A DNA stretch of 43,868 nt from an uncultured Clostridia bacterium. Its GTDB lineage: Bacteria; Bacillota; Clostridia; Oscillospirales; Oscillospiraceae. The notes beneath the pieces were generated by a model. The model did no database searches and was not told the DNA's origin. It saw nothing but the letters and a program-made list of their open reading frames with translations. Shown piece by piece: positions 34,379-41,556 of this stretch (positions are counted from its first letter, which is position 1; each line of letters starts with the position of its first letter). The stretch covers positions 1 to 43,868 of the forward strand of contig CAMBAJ010000010.1 of the NCBI GenBank assembly GCA_945864305.1, in the 5' to 3' direction. The position numbers were made by a program, and so were the translations under genes.

Positions 34379-35191
34379 ATGGAGCAGACATTTACCGGCA
34401 GCCGTCAATACGTGGCATCTGACGAGCTGCTGAGCGCCGTCAACATCGCCGTCACCCTGCAAAAGCCCCTGCTCATCAAGGGCGAGCCCGGCACCGGCAA
34501 GACCATGCTGGCCCAGGCTGTGTCGGAGGCTCTGGGCAAGCGCCTCATCATCTGGAACGTGAAGTCCACCACCAAGGCCCAGGACGGCCTGTATGTCTAC
34601 GACGTGGTGCAGCGGCTGTACGACAGCCAGTTCGGCAACGAGGGCGTGGACAACATCGCCAAATACATCAAGCTAGGCAAGCTGGGCGAGGCCTTCCAGT
34701 CCGAGGAGCAGGTGGTGCTGCTGATCGACGAGATCGACAAGGCGGACCTGGAGTTCCCCAATGACCTGCTCTGGGAGCTGGACCAGATGGAGTTCTACAT
34801 TCCTGAGACCAAGGAGACCATCCGGGCGAAGCAGCGCCCCATCGTCATCATCACCTCCAACGCGGAAAAGGAGCTGCCGGACGCCTTTTTGCGCCGGTGC
34901 GTGTTCCACTATATCGAATTCCCGGAGCAGGAGCAGATGGAGAAGATCATCCGCGTCCACTTTGACCACCTGGAGGACGACCTGGTGCGTCAGGCGCTGG
35001 CGGCCTTCTACTGGGTGCGGGAGCTGCGGGGCATTGAGAAAAAGCCCAGCACATCGGAGCTGGTGGACTGGCTGCGGGCCATGGTGGCCGGCGGCATCGA
35101 CCCGGCCCGCATCCAGTCGGAGATTCCCTTTGCCGGGGTGCTGCTGAAAAAGGACAAGGACCTGCAGAACCTGCGGAAAGCGCTGCGGTAA
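34379..35191 (+). CDS. MoxR-type AAA ATPase
   Basis: This 270-residue AAA+ ATPase has Walker A GEPGTGKT (35-42), Walker B VVLLIDEIDK (112-121), a sensor-1 region (IVIITSNAEKELPDAFLRR) and a lid domain. MoxR ATPases act as chaperones that help assemble or insert metals into partner complexes, working with a VWA protein. The VWA gene follows after 5 bases. The client is unknown. The neighbouring amide-ligase-like operon, divergent on the other side of ThrE, could be related, but that is only proximity. Confidence 0.92.
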   Translation: MEQTFTGSRQYVASDELLSAVNIAVTLQKPLLIKGEPGTGKTMLAQAVSEALGKRLIIWNVKSTTKAQDGLYVYDVVQRLYDSQFGNEGVDNIAKYIKLGKLGEAFQSEEQVVLLIDEIDKADLEFPNDLLWELDQMEFYIPETKETIRAKQRPIVIITSNAEKELPDAFLRRCVFHYIEFPEQEQMEKIIRVHFDHLEDDLVRQALAAFYWVRELRGIEKKPSTSELVDWLRAMVAGGIDPARIQSEIPFAGVLLKKDKDLQNLRKALR

Positions 35192-35196
35192 GGCCT

Positions 35197-36393
35197 ATGT
35201 TTGCTGCATTTTTCTACCTGCTGCGCAGCCGGGGGCTGAACGTGTCCCTGAACGAGTGGCTGACGCTGCTGGAGGCCATGGAGAAGGGGCTGCACCACTC
35301 CACCCTGACGGGCTTTTACCAGCTGTGCCGGGCCATCATCGTCAAGAACGAGACGGAGTACGACCGCTTCGACCAGGTGTTCCTGGAGTTTTTCAAGGAC
35401 GTGCCCTTCCAGGGCGAACTGCCGGAGGAGCTGCTGGACTGGCTGAACCACCCAAGCGATGACCTGCGATTGACCATCGAAAAGCTGCGGGCCGAGGACT
35501 TTCCGGAGCAGTCTCTGGAGCAGCTCTTGTATCTGCTGGAAAAGCGGCTCCAGGAGCAGAAGGAGGAGCACAACGGCGGCCACTACTGGGTTGGCACCCA
35601 GGGCCACACCCCCTGGGGCAACGGCGGTTGGAGCCCCCATGGCATCCGCATCGGCGGCCAGAGCCGCCACCACACCGCCATGCTTGTAGCCGGAGAGCGG
35701 AAGTTTCGGGATTTCCGCAAGGACAACAAGCTGGACACCCGCCAGTTCCAGATGGCCTTCCGCCTGCTGCGGCAGCTGTCCGTTCAGGCCGAGAGCGCCG
35801 AGAAGGAACTGGATATCGACGGCACCATCCATGACACCTGCGAGAACGGCGGCCTTTTGAAGGTCCAGTACAAAAACCCCCGGAAGAACACGGTGAAGGT
35901 CCTGCTGCTGATGGACTCCGGCGGGTCCATGGACTACTATTCCGGTCTTTGCAGCATGCTGTTCCAGGCGGCCACCAAATCCAATCACTTCAAGAAGCTC
36001 CACACCTATTATTTCCACAACTGCATCTCCATGAATCTCTACGAGACGCCCCAGATGTGGGGGCCGGGAGAGGTGCCCACGGAGTGGGTGCTGCAAAACT
36101 ACGACAGCAGCTACAAGGTCATCATCGTGGGGGACGCGGCCATGGACCCCGCCGAGCTGCGGGAGCCCACCTATCACTGGAGCACCCGGAGCTACAGTCC
36201 CTCCGGCCTGGAGTGGCTGGAGCGGTTCCGGAAGCAGTACCCCTATCTGATCTGGCTGAACCCGGAGCCCATGCCCGCGAAGCCCAGCTATTGGAGTCAG
36301 ACCCACTGGCAGCTGGGGCAGATTTTCCATATGTACGACCTCTCTGCAGAGGGCCTGGAGGCCGGCATGAAGCAGCTGATGGTGCGGAAGTAA
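35197..36393 (+). CDS. VWA domain protein, CoxE-like partner of MoxR
   Basis: This 398-residue protein has a helical N-terminal half (FYLLRSRGLNVSLNEWLTLLEAM) and a C-terminal von Willebrand A domain. The metal site is DSGGSM (240-245). This differs from the usual DxSxS, but a GGSM form is common in this family. A Gly/His/Trp-rich linker lies at about 127-160. VWA proteins of this kind bind the MoxR ATPase and present clients to it. The ribosome binding site is weak, so translation may depend on the MoxR gene 5 bases upstream. Confidence 0.88.
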   Translation: MFAAFFYLLRSRGLNVSLNEWLTLLEAMEKGLHHSTLTGFYQLCRAIIVKNETEYDRFDQVFLEFFKDVPFQGELPEELLDWLNHPSDDLRLTIEKLRAEDFPEQSLEQLLYLLEKRLQEQKEEHNGGHYWVGTQGHTPWGNGGWSPHGIRIGGQSRHHTAMLVAGERKFRDFRKDNKLDTRQFQMAFRLLRQLSVQAESAEKELDIDGTIHDTCENGGLLKVQYKNPRKNTVKVLLLMDSGGSMDYYSGLCSMLFQAATKSNHFKKLHTYYFHNCISMNLYETPQMWGPGEVPTEWVLQNYDSSYKVIIVGDAAMDPAELREPTYHWSTRSYSPSGLEWLERFRKQYPYLIWLNPEPMPAKPSYWSQTHWQLGQIFHMYDLSAEGLEAGMKQLMVRK

Positions 36394-36437
36394 CTGGTCC
36401 GCCCCTCCGCCAAGCAGTTTCATAGGAAAATTTTATT

Positions 36438-36490
36438 AAAAGCACTGCGTCGAATTGCTGTAACGGCAATCCGGCGCAGTGTTTTCCCTT
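36438..36490 (+). terminator. Terminator of the MoxR-VWA operon
   Basis: Outer arms CACTGCG and CGCAGTG and inner arms ATTGC and GCAAT form a long interrupted hairpin with flanking A and T runs, ending in GTTTT. The rest of 36491-36571 is AT-rich with no gene. Confidence 0.75.
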
Positions 36491-36571
36491 ATTTTTGAAT
36501 ATTGCTCAAAAAGCCCTTTTCGCACCACCTTTGCCGTCTTTTGCCATGAGGCCGCCGGCCTTCAAGATGGT

Positions 36572-37192
36572 TCAGATCATATATTCAACGGTCTTTTCCT
36601 CTGTTAATTTGGTGTGTTCATTAAATAAAAGCACCGCCTCCCGGCCATCCACGGGTCCCATGGAGTAGACTTCCCGTGTCTCCCGCTCAAAATAGCGGGT
36701 CGGTACGATCCGGTTATAGGCGGCGGGGTGGTCTGTGATCATCTGAATCTCCTCTCCCGGAAAAGGCTGGTCCCGGTAGTAAGGGTCAAACAGGTACACC
36801 ATGTCATCCCGGATTCCTGTCAGCAGCACATAATGCCAGCCGTCAAAATCCACCCGCACCACCGCCGCGCCTCGCCGCCGCAGGGCATCCCGCAAGCTGC
36901 TGTCCTGCCGGAAGTTCACGGACTCGCCGGATAAGTACCGGCTGGAGATTGGGAGATGTCCCGCAGGGCCGAACCCATTCAGCCAGTTGCTGAGAAACAT
37001 CATGGCCGCGCAGGAGGTTCCGCTCTTTCCGCAGGCCCCATCCGCGCCGTAGCAGTCCAGGCAATAGAGCGTGATGTTGCGGATGATCTCCGGTGGGACT
37101 TCCTCCCTCTGGAACAGATAGCTCACGGCGTTGAGCATGGAGGTGGGGCCGCAGTCATATTCCGAAAGCTGATAATGCAGGGGATTTTTCAT
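36572..37192 (-). CDS. C39-like papain-fold cysteine peptidase
   Basis: This 206-residue protein begins with LSEYDCGPTSMLNAV, which places the catalytic cysteine at C14. GWHYVLL supplies the histidine (H120) and LFDPYY the aspartate (D136). This is the layout of the peptidase C39-like family, which cleaves peptides at double-glycine or similar sites. There is no signal peptide or ABC transporter domain, so it is a free cytoplasmic enzyme, possibly a deamidase or isopeptidase. GGAAGGA precedes the ATG. It follows the metN-metQ remnant by 54 bases, and I see no bacteriocin gene beside it. Confidence 0.75.
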   Translation of the reverse strand: MKNPLHYQLSEYDCGPTSMLNAVSYLFQREEVPPEIIRNITLYCLDCYGADGACGKSGTSCAAMMFLSNWLNGFGPAGHLPISSRYLSGESVNFRQDSSLRDALRRRGAAVVRVDFDGWHYVLLTGIRDDMVYLFDPYYRDQPFPGEEIQMITDHPAAYNRIVPTRYFERETREVYSMGPVDGREAVLLFNEHTKLTEEKTVEYMI

Positions 37193-37246
37193 AGGGTCAG
37201 TCCTTCCGCAGTCATGGGATGTCCGGGAAATCCAGGGTTGTTCTTT

Positions 37247-37671
37247 TTACTGAAGCTCCTCAGGGCCCCGCCACAGGCGGTCGTTGTTCTCTTCCAGATA
37301 GGCCTTGAACGCATTGGAGTGATAGGCTTCCACAATGGCCTTTGCCCAGTCAGAATCCTTGTTTTTCTCTTTGACAACGCCCTGCAGGACCAAGTGGTCC
37401 TGGATTGCCGCGGGGACTATGGGGATCGGGGAGATGGGCACCAGACCGCCGTCATTGTTGGCGTTAAAGTTCTCCGCATAGGCGCTATACTGCTCCACGT
37501 TCACATCCATATCGCCGTCGTTCAGCGCGACATCAGCCGTCAGCAGGTTGGGAAATCCAATAATGCCGTAGGTATCGCCTTTTTCCACATGGATGGACAC
37601 GTTCTTCAGAACGTCCACCGTGTCGCTGGAGCCCGCAAACCGTTTGCTGATATGTTCTCCAATCGGATCAT
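37247..37671 (-). pseudogene. Decayed metN-metQ fusion remnant (methionine ABC transporter)
   Basis: From ATG at 37671 the frame reads M-I-R-L-E-N, then a two-base AT duplication near 37650 shifts it into the frame of ISKRFAGSSDTVDVLKNVS. That segment ends in VEKGDTYGIIGF, the start of the MetN ATPase up to its Walker A. At about 37552 it jumps directly into a MetQ-like binding protein (ALNDGDMDVNVEQYSAYAENF, LVPISPIPIVP). After about 37415 a second gap of roughly a hundred residues leads to the MetQ tail (VVKEKNKDSDWAKAIVEAY). The Walker A onward, the whole of metI and most of metQ are missing. The ATG overlaps the M20 stop by 4 bp, so the M20 gene once led a complete metNIQ operon (inference). 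Confidence 0.82.
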
Positions 37672-38855
37672 GGTCTCCCCTGCTTTCTCAGCCATTGGAA
37701 GGCGTACTCCGCATACAGCTCCGCGCCGATCACCAGCGCGTCCTCGTCCAGATCAAAGTTTCCACTGTGCAGGCTGTTCAGGGTGCCGGGCAGCTGTGCG
37801 TTCGCGGTACCGACATAGGCATAGCACCCCGGCACTTTTCTCTGGTATTCGGCAAAGTTGTCTCCGCCGAGAGACAGGGGCCGGTCCGTGATAATCCGGA
37901 TATGATCTCCCAGCCCCTTCGCCGCTTCTGCCACCTCACGGCTAACCTGTGGATCATTGATGAGGGCGGATGTCACATCCGTCCAGATCACCTGGGCCTC
38001 CGCCCCGCTGAACCCCGCCGTCTGTCCGGCGATCTGGTCAATCCATTCCCGTACCTGCAGGCGCATCTCCTGGGAGATCGTGCGTGTGGTGCCCTCCAGT
38101 TCCGCGGATGCGGCAATCGCGTTGTACGTGGTCCCGGAGGAGAACTTTCCAACGCCCAGGATCACGGGTTCCACCGGAGAGGTCCGGCGGGTAACCAGTC
38201 CCTGAATCGCAACCACGATCTGGCTGGCAGCATACAGGGCATCCGCTCCCAGCTGGGGTGTGGAGACATGGGCCGCTTTTCCGTGGACAAGGATACGGAA
38301 GTGGTCCACGGCCGCGTTATTCAGGCCGGGCGTGATCCCGATGGTGTCGATTGGCAGGTCCGGAGCGCTGTGCAGTCCGAAAACGCGCTCCACACCATCC
38401 AGTGCGCCGGTCTCTATGAAGTCCGGTGCGCCCTTTCCGGTCTCCTCCGCCGGCTGAAACAGGAACCGGACCTCTCCACCGAAGTGGTCCCGGTTGGCCG
38501 CCAGCACTTTGGCGGCCCCCAGGAGGCTGGCTGTGTGGGCGTCATGTCCGCAGGCGTGCATCACGCCGTCCGTCCGGGAGCGGTATTCCACATCGTTCGT
38601 CTCCTGAATGGGAAGTGCGTCGATGTCCGCCCGCAGGGCGACGACGCCACTCCGGTTTAAGGTGCCTCGCAGGACGCCCAGGACACCGGTTTCTCCGATC
38701 CGGATATGGGAGATTCTGAACCGGTCAAGCTCCTGTTCGATCACTCCCGCCGTGCGCTTTTCCTGCGAAGCCAGCTCCGGATGGCGGTGAAAGTCCCGGC
38801 GCATACGGACCAGGTATTCCTTCTCTTCGCGCACCTGATCCCGTAATTCACTCAT
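37668..38855 (-). CDS. M20D-family N-acyl-amino acid amidohydrolase
   Basis: This 395-residue enzyme resembles hippurate hydrolase and N-acyl-L-amino acid amidohydrolases. It shows MRRDFHRHPELASQE near the start, VMHACGHDAHTASLLGAA, FLFQPAEETGKGA and LHSGNFDLDEDAL at the end, which together carry the metal ligands and catalytic glutamate. ATG at 38855 has GAGGG 7 bases upstream. The gene follows two leader ORFs and overlaps the methionine-transporter remnant by 4 bp. A role in releasing sulfur amino acids from N-acyl or peptide forms is likely by context. Confidence 0.87.
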   Translation of the reverse strand: MSELRDQVREEKEYLVRMRRDFHRHPELASQEKRTAGVIEQELDRFRISHIRIGETGVLGVLRGTLNRSGVVALRADIDALPIQETNDVEYRSRTDGVMHACGHDAHTASLLGAAKVLAANRDHFGGEVRFLFQPAEETGKGAPDFIETGALDGVERVFGLHSAPDLPIDTIGITPGLNNAAVDHFRILVHGKAAHVSTPQLGADALYAASQIVVAIQGLVTRRTSPVEPVILGVGKFSSGTTYNAIAASAELEGTTRTISQEMRLQVREWIDQIAGQTAGFSGAEAQVIWTDVTSALINDPQVSREVAEAAKGLGDHIRIITDRPLSLGGDNFAEYQRKVPGCYAYVGTANAQLPGTLNSLHSGNFDLDEDALVIGAELYAEYAFQWLRKQGRP

Positions 38856-38925
38856 TCCGATACCCTCTTTCGCCGGAAATTCTCCGGTCATATCATAGAT
38901 TTCCGCTTGGGTCTGTTCTCGAGAC

Positions 38926-38994
38926 TCACAGTCCGTGCCCACATCGTCCACACCTGAATTTTTTCCGCAACAGTTCTTTCAAAGTGGTCTGCAT
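38926..38994 (-). CDS. Leader ORF 2: LLRxxFRCGR peptide ahead of the M20 gene
   Basis: A 22-codon frame starts with ATG at 38994, weakly preceded by AGAGAGAAG. It reads with L8-L9-R10, F13-R14-C15-G16-R17 and then C18-G-H-G-L. Residues 8-10 and 13-17 match those of the 40-residue leader ORF upstream of metY at exactly the same positions. The pair of cysteine codons (15 and 18) fits a sensor of charged cysteine tRNA. Two small hairpins follow (one CCGGA-TCCGG just before the M20 ribosome binding site) and no gene lies between. The function is inferred. Confidence 0.6.
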   Translation of the reverse strand: MQTTLKELLRKKFRCGRCGHGL

Positions 38995-39023
38995 CTTCGT
39001 CTTCTCTCTTTCAAAAATTAAAA

Positions 39024-39056
39024 AGCGGGGTATCCATCGTCCATGGATACCCCGCT
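39024..39056 (-). terminator. Terminator between the Met/Cys-rich ORF and leader ORF 2
   Basis: A perfect 13-bp stem (39024-39036 with 39044-39056) and a 7-base loop are followed on the minus strand by TTTTTAATTTTTG. It can end the metY transcript or act as an attenuator for the M20 operon, because no promoter is visible between it and the M20 gene. Confidence 0.87.
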
Positions 39057-39077
39057 ATATTGCGCGCAAAGCGCAGC

Positions 39078-39158
39078 CTATCGTATCAAACACAGGCAGG
39101 GCACATGAAAGGCTGGATGTTCACAGCAACACATCATTCGATCCATACACATCATCAT
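39078..39158 (-). CDS. Met/Cys-rich small ORF (possible sulfur-amino-acid leader peptide)
   Basis: The frame starts at ATG 39158 (AAGGAAGG lies 8 bases upstream) and runs 26 codons to TAG. In-frame ATG 39164, two codons earlier, is too close to that site. It reads MMMCMDRMMCCC, then EHPAFHVPCLCLIR: 6 Met and 6 Cys in 26 residues, with three consecutive Cys codons. It lies just after metY and 21 bases before a strong terminator. This is the arrangement of an attenuator that senses Met and Cys tRNA charging. I see no strong antiterminator pairing, so the mechanism is unproven. Confidence 0.6.
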   Translation of the reverse strand: MMMCMDRMMCCCEHPAFHVPCLCLIR

Positions 39159-39202
39159 GTTCATTCCCTTCCTTGTTGTATTGCTGCGGTCCAGGCAGTT
39201 GC

Positions 39203-40489
39203 TTATCCTCTTACCGCGGCAAAGCCCTTTTCCAGGTCCGCGATGATATCGTCGATATGCTCCGTGCCGATGGATAGCCGGATGGTATTGGGTTTGATGC
39301 CCTGGTCCAGCAGTTCCTCAGGGGTGAGCTGAGAGTGGGTGGTGGTGGCCGGATGGATGACCAGGGACTTCACATCCGCCACATTGGCCAACAGAGAGAA
39401 AATCTCCAGATTGTCGATAAACTTATGCGCTTCGGTCTGTCCGCCCTTGATCTCAAAGGTGAAGATGGAGGCACCGCCATTGGGGAAATACTTCTCGTAC
39501 AGGGCGTGGTCGGGGTGATCGGGCAGGCTGGGATGGTTGACGTGCTCCACCTGGGGATGGTTCGCCAGGAACTCCACGACCTTCTTGGTGTTCTCCGCAT
39601 GGCGGTCCAGGCGCAGGGAGAGGGTTTCCACGCCCTGGAGCAGCAGGAACGCGTTGAAGGGGGAGATGGTGGCGCCCGTATCCCGCAGGAGGATGGCACG
39701 GATATAGGTGACGAAGGCGGCGGGGCCGGCGGCGTCCACGAAGGAGACGCCGTGGTAACTGGGATTGGGCGCCGCAATGGGCGCGTACTTGCCGCTGGCC
39801 TTCCAGTCAAACTTGCCGGAGTCCACGATAATGCCACCCAGAGTGGTTCCGTGGCCGCCGATGAACTTGGTGGCGGAGTGGACCACGATGTCGGCTCCGT
39901 GCTCAATGGGCCGGATCAGGTAGGGGGTGCCAAAGGTGTTGTCGATGACCAGGGGCAGACCGTGCTTGTGGGCGATCTCCGCGATGGCGTCAATGTCGGG
40001 AATATCGCTGTTGGGGTTGCCCAGGGTCTCCAGATAGATGGCCTTGGTGTTGGGCTGGATGGCGCCCTCCACCTCCGCCAGATCATGGGCATTCACAAAA
40101 GTAGTGGTGACGCCGAACTGGGGCAGCGTATGGGCCAGCAGGTTGAAGCTGCCGCCGTAGATGGTCTTCTGGGCAACAATGTGGTCGCCGGCCTGGGCCA
40201 GAGCCTGGATGGTGTATGTAATGGCCGCGGCACCGGAGGCCAGGGCCAGAGCCGCCACGCCGCCCTCCAGAGCCGCGATGCGCTTTTCCAGCACATCCTG
40301 GGTGGAGTTGGTCAGGCGGCCGTAGATGTTGCCGGCGTCCGCCAGGCCGAACCGGGCCGCCGCGTGGGCGGAGTTGCGGAAGACGTAGGAAGTGGTCTGG
40401 TAAATGGGGACCGCACGGGAATCGGTGGCGGGGTCAGCCTGTTCCTGGCCGACGTGGAGCTGCAGAGTCTCAAATTTATAGTTACTCAT
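39203..40489 (-). CDS. metY: O-acetylhomoserine sulfhydrylase (homocysteine/cysteine synthase)
   Basis: This 428-residue PLP enzyme of the Cys/Met metabolism family joins sulfide (or methanethiol) to O-acetylhomoserine to give homocysteine, and may also act on O-acetylserine. Motifs are [10 protein letters not shown] at the start, [24 protein letters not shown] and [13 protein letters not shown] with the PLP lysine K208. The length is right for MetY (about 430) and longer than MetB or MetC. ATG at 40489 has AAAGAGG upstream. It lies behind a 280-base leader with a promoter, a small ORF and a terminator, so it is probably controlled by attenuation. Confidence 0.94.
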   Translation of the reverse strand: MSNYKFETLQLHVGQEQADPATDSRAVPIYQTTSYVFRNSAHAAARFGLADAGNIYGRLTNSTQDVLEKRIAALEGGVAALALASGAAAITYTIQALAQAGDHIVAQKTIYGGSFNLLAHTLPQFGVTTTFVNAHDLAEVEGAIQPNTKAIYLETLGNPNSDIPDIDAIAEIAHKHGLPLVIDNTFGTPYLIRPIEHGADIVVHSATKFIGGHGTTLGGIIVDSGKFDWKASGKYAPIAAPNPSYHGVSFVDAAGPAAFVTYIRAILLRDTGATISPFNAFLLLQGVETLSLRLDRHAENTKKVVEFLANHPQVEHVNHPSLPDHPDHALYEKYFPNGGASIFTFEIKGGQTEAHKFIDNLEIFSLLANVADVKSLVIHPATTTHSQLTPEELLDQGIKPNTIRLSIGTEHIDDIIADLEKGFAAVRG

Positions 40490-40536
40490 GGTAAATACCT
40501 CTTTCATTCATTTTATTTATTCCAGATTTCAGGCGC

Positions 40537-40565
40537 AAAAAAACCGGGGCATCAGGTGCTCCCGG
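40537..40565 (-). terminator. Attenuator terminator in the metY leader
   Basis: On the minus strand CCGGG-A-GCA, loop CCTGA, TGC-CCCGG is followed by TTTTTTT. It lies between leader ORF 1 and metY, about 50 bases before the metY start. The arm TGCCCGGGAG is perfectly complementary over 10 bases to CTCCCGGGCA within leader ORF 1, giving an alternative antiterminator. Confidence 0.82.
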
Positions 40566-40595
40566 GCAAAGAGATACGACCATGTGATAATCATT

Positions 40596-40718
40596 TCAAA
40601 TCACATCAGAGTGAGTGACAGGCATGCCAACCCACCCGGCCAAATCCAGTGCCCGGGAGTTCAGCATTCGTCCACATCGAAAATTACTGCGCAGCAGCGG
40701 CTGAAGCAACTTGCCCAT
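40596..40718 (-). CDS. Leader ORF 1: 40-residue LLRxxFRCGR peptide ahead of metY
   Basis: The ATG at 40718 has an excellent GGGAGGAG 8 bases upstream. The peptide has L8-L9-R10, F13-R14-C15-G16-R17, then MLNSRALDLAGW and ends MPVTHSDVI. It has no signal or membrane character. The shared motif with leader ORF 2, its position between promoter and terminator, and the fact that codons 20-23 are complementary to the terminator arm point to a cis-acting leader peptide that senses cysteine. The single Cys codon (15) would be the stall site (inference). A separate protein function cannot be excluded. Confidence 0.7.
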   Translation of the reverse strand: MGKLLQPLLRSNFRCGRMLNSRALDLAGWVGMPVTHSDVI

Positions 40719-40742
40719 CTCGTGTACTCCTCCCTTTTTATT

Positions 40743-40763
40743 AACCAATCATTTTCGTTGGTT
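40743..40763. promoter_or_regulatory. Inverted repeat near the metY transcription start
   Basis: AACCAA (40743-40748) and TTGGTT (40758-40763) form an inverted repeat with a 9-base spacer, just downstream of the predicted start of the metY transcript. It could be a repressor site or a short hairpin. Confidence 0.35.
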
Positions 40764-40772
40764 TATGAATTT

Positions 40773-40801
40773 AAGATACCACCAATTTCCTACTCTGTCA
40801 A
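40773..40801 (-). promoter_or_regulatory. Promoter of the metY leader
   Basis: On the minus strand a consensus TTGACA (40801-40796) is spaced 17 bases from TATCTT (40778-40773). Transcription would start near 40766, about 50 bases before leader ORF 1. Confidence 0.82.
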
Positions 40802-40874
40802 TAGGTAATTCCCCTTGTTATTTTAAAAATGTGGTTTACCCCAAAGCACGCAGAACTATCCATCATGTAACGCA

Positions 40875-40910
40875 ATAACCGCAGGTCATCCGAAGATGAC
40901 CTGCGGTTAT
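40875..40910 (-). terminator. Hairpin after the LysE-family gene
   Basis: A perfect 16-bp stem (40875-40890 with 40895-40910) has the loop CGAA and lies 12 bases after the LysE stop. It lacks a T run on either side, so it may be a weak terminator or a 3' stabiliser. Confidence 0.55.
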
Positions 40911-40922
40911 CCTGTCGGTTCT

Positions 40923-41513
40923 TCAAATAGAGACGATCTTCCACGCTGACCACACCAAAAGCAGCGCCATAACCACATTGATGGCCTTATTGTACCGCTT
41001 GTAGAGCGGGAACAACATGGTTCCCAGCGTCGCCCAGATCAGGTTTCCGGTACCGGCGCAAACCGTCATGATGACGGCGAAGGCCAAAACCCTACCCACA
41101 CGGAACCCATACGGCATGATGTAGCCGGAGTAGAAGGCGATGCCCAGCATCAGAATCTTGACGTTCAGGAACTGGAGCAAAAAGCCGTTGACATAGGTCA
41201 GGGGTTTTGACTCCGCAGCGGCGTCACCGGTCTTTCGGATCAGCGTTTTCCAGGCCAGGTACAGGATGTACGCAGCCCCCACATACTTGGCCACCGGGAC
41301 GATCTGGGGGACCAACTCCCCGAGAAACGCGCAGCCGAAGCCACAGATCAGCATGACCGTCAGCAAACCGGTCCAGATACCGAAGATCAGAGGCATACAC
41401 TTGCGGAAGCCATGGGTGCTGGTGCTGCTGAGCAGCAGAATATTGTTGGGGCCAGGTGAAAACGTGGTGGCGCAGGCGGAGACCGCCAAGTCCAGATAGA
41501 CTGCCGCAGGCAT
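40923..41513 (-). CDS. LysE/RhtB-family exporter, similar to cysteine exporter EamB
   Basis: This 196-residue protein has six hydrophobic segments and the family motif FSPGPNNILLLSSTSTHGFR in the first third. It matches the E. coli cysteine/O-acetylserine exporter EamB (YfiK) especially well: TPGPNNIL, SHGFR, LQFVNVKI-like LQFLNVKILMLG, and the end NVVMALLLVWSAWKI. Export of cysteine or O-acetylserine is thus likely and fits the adjoining sulfur amino-acid genes. AAAGAGG precedes the ATG. Confidence 0.85.
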   Translation of the reverse strand: MPAAVYLDLAVSACATTFSPGPNNILLLSSTSTHGFRKCMPLIFGIWTGLLTVMLICGFGCAFLGELVPQIVPVAKYVGAAYILYLAWKTLIRKTGDAAAESKPLTYVNGFLLQFLNVKILMLGIAFYSGYIMPYGFRVGRVLAFAVIMTVCAGTGNLIWATLGTMLFPLYKRYNKAINVVMALLLVWSAWKIVSI

Positions 41514-41556
41514 AGCAAACGCCTCTTTCTCTGCAATAATTATAATAAGGTATCTC

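Noticed and set aside
35911..35930. Loss of the MIDAS site in the VWA protein (DSGGSM in place of DxSxS)
   Set aside because: The GGSM variant is, to my knowledge, common in this MoxR-linked VWA family, so it is not evidence of inactivation.
40490..40766. A SAM-I riboswitch or T-box ahead of metY
   Set aside because: The conserved SAM-I core and the T-box AGGGTGG-type sequence are not seen. The leader instead contains a small ORF and a terminator.
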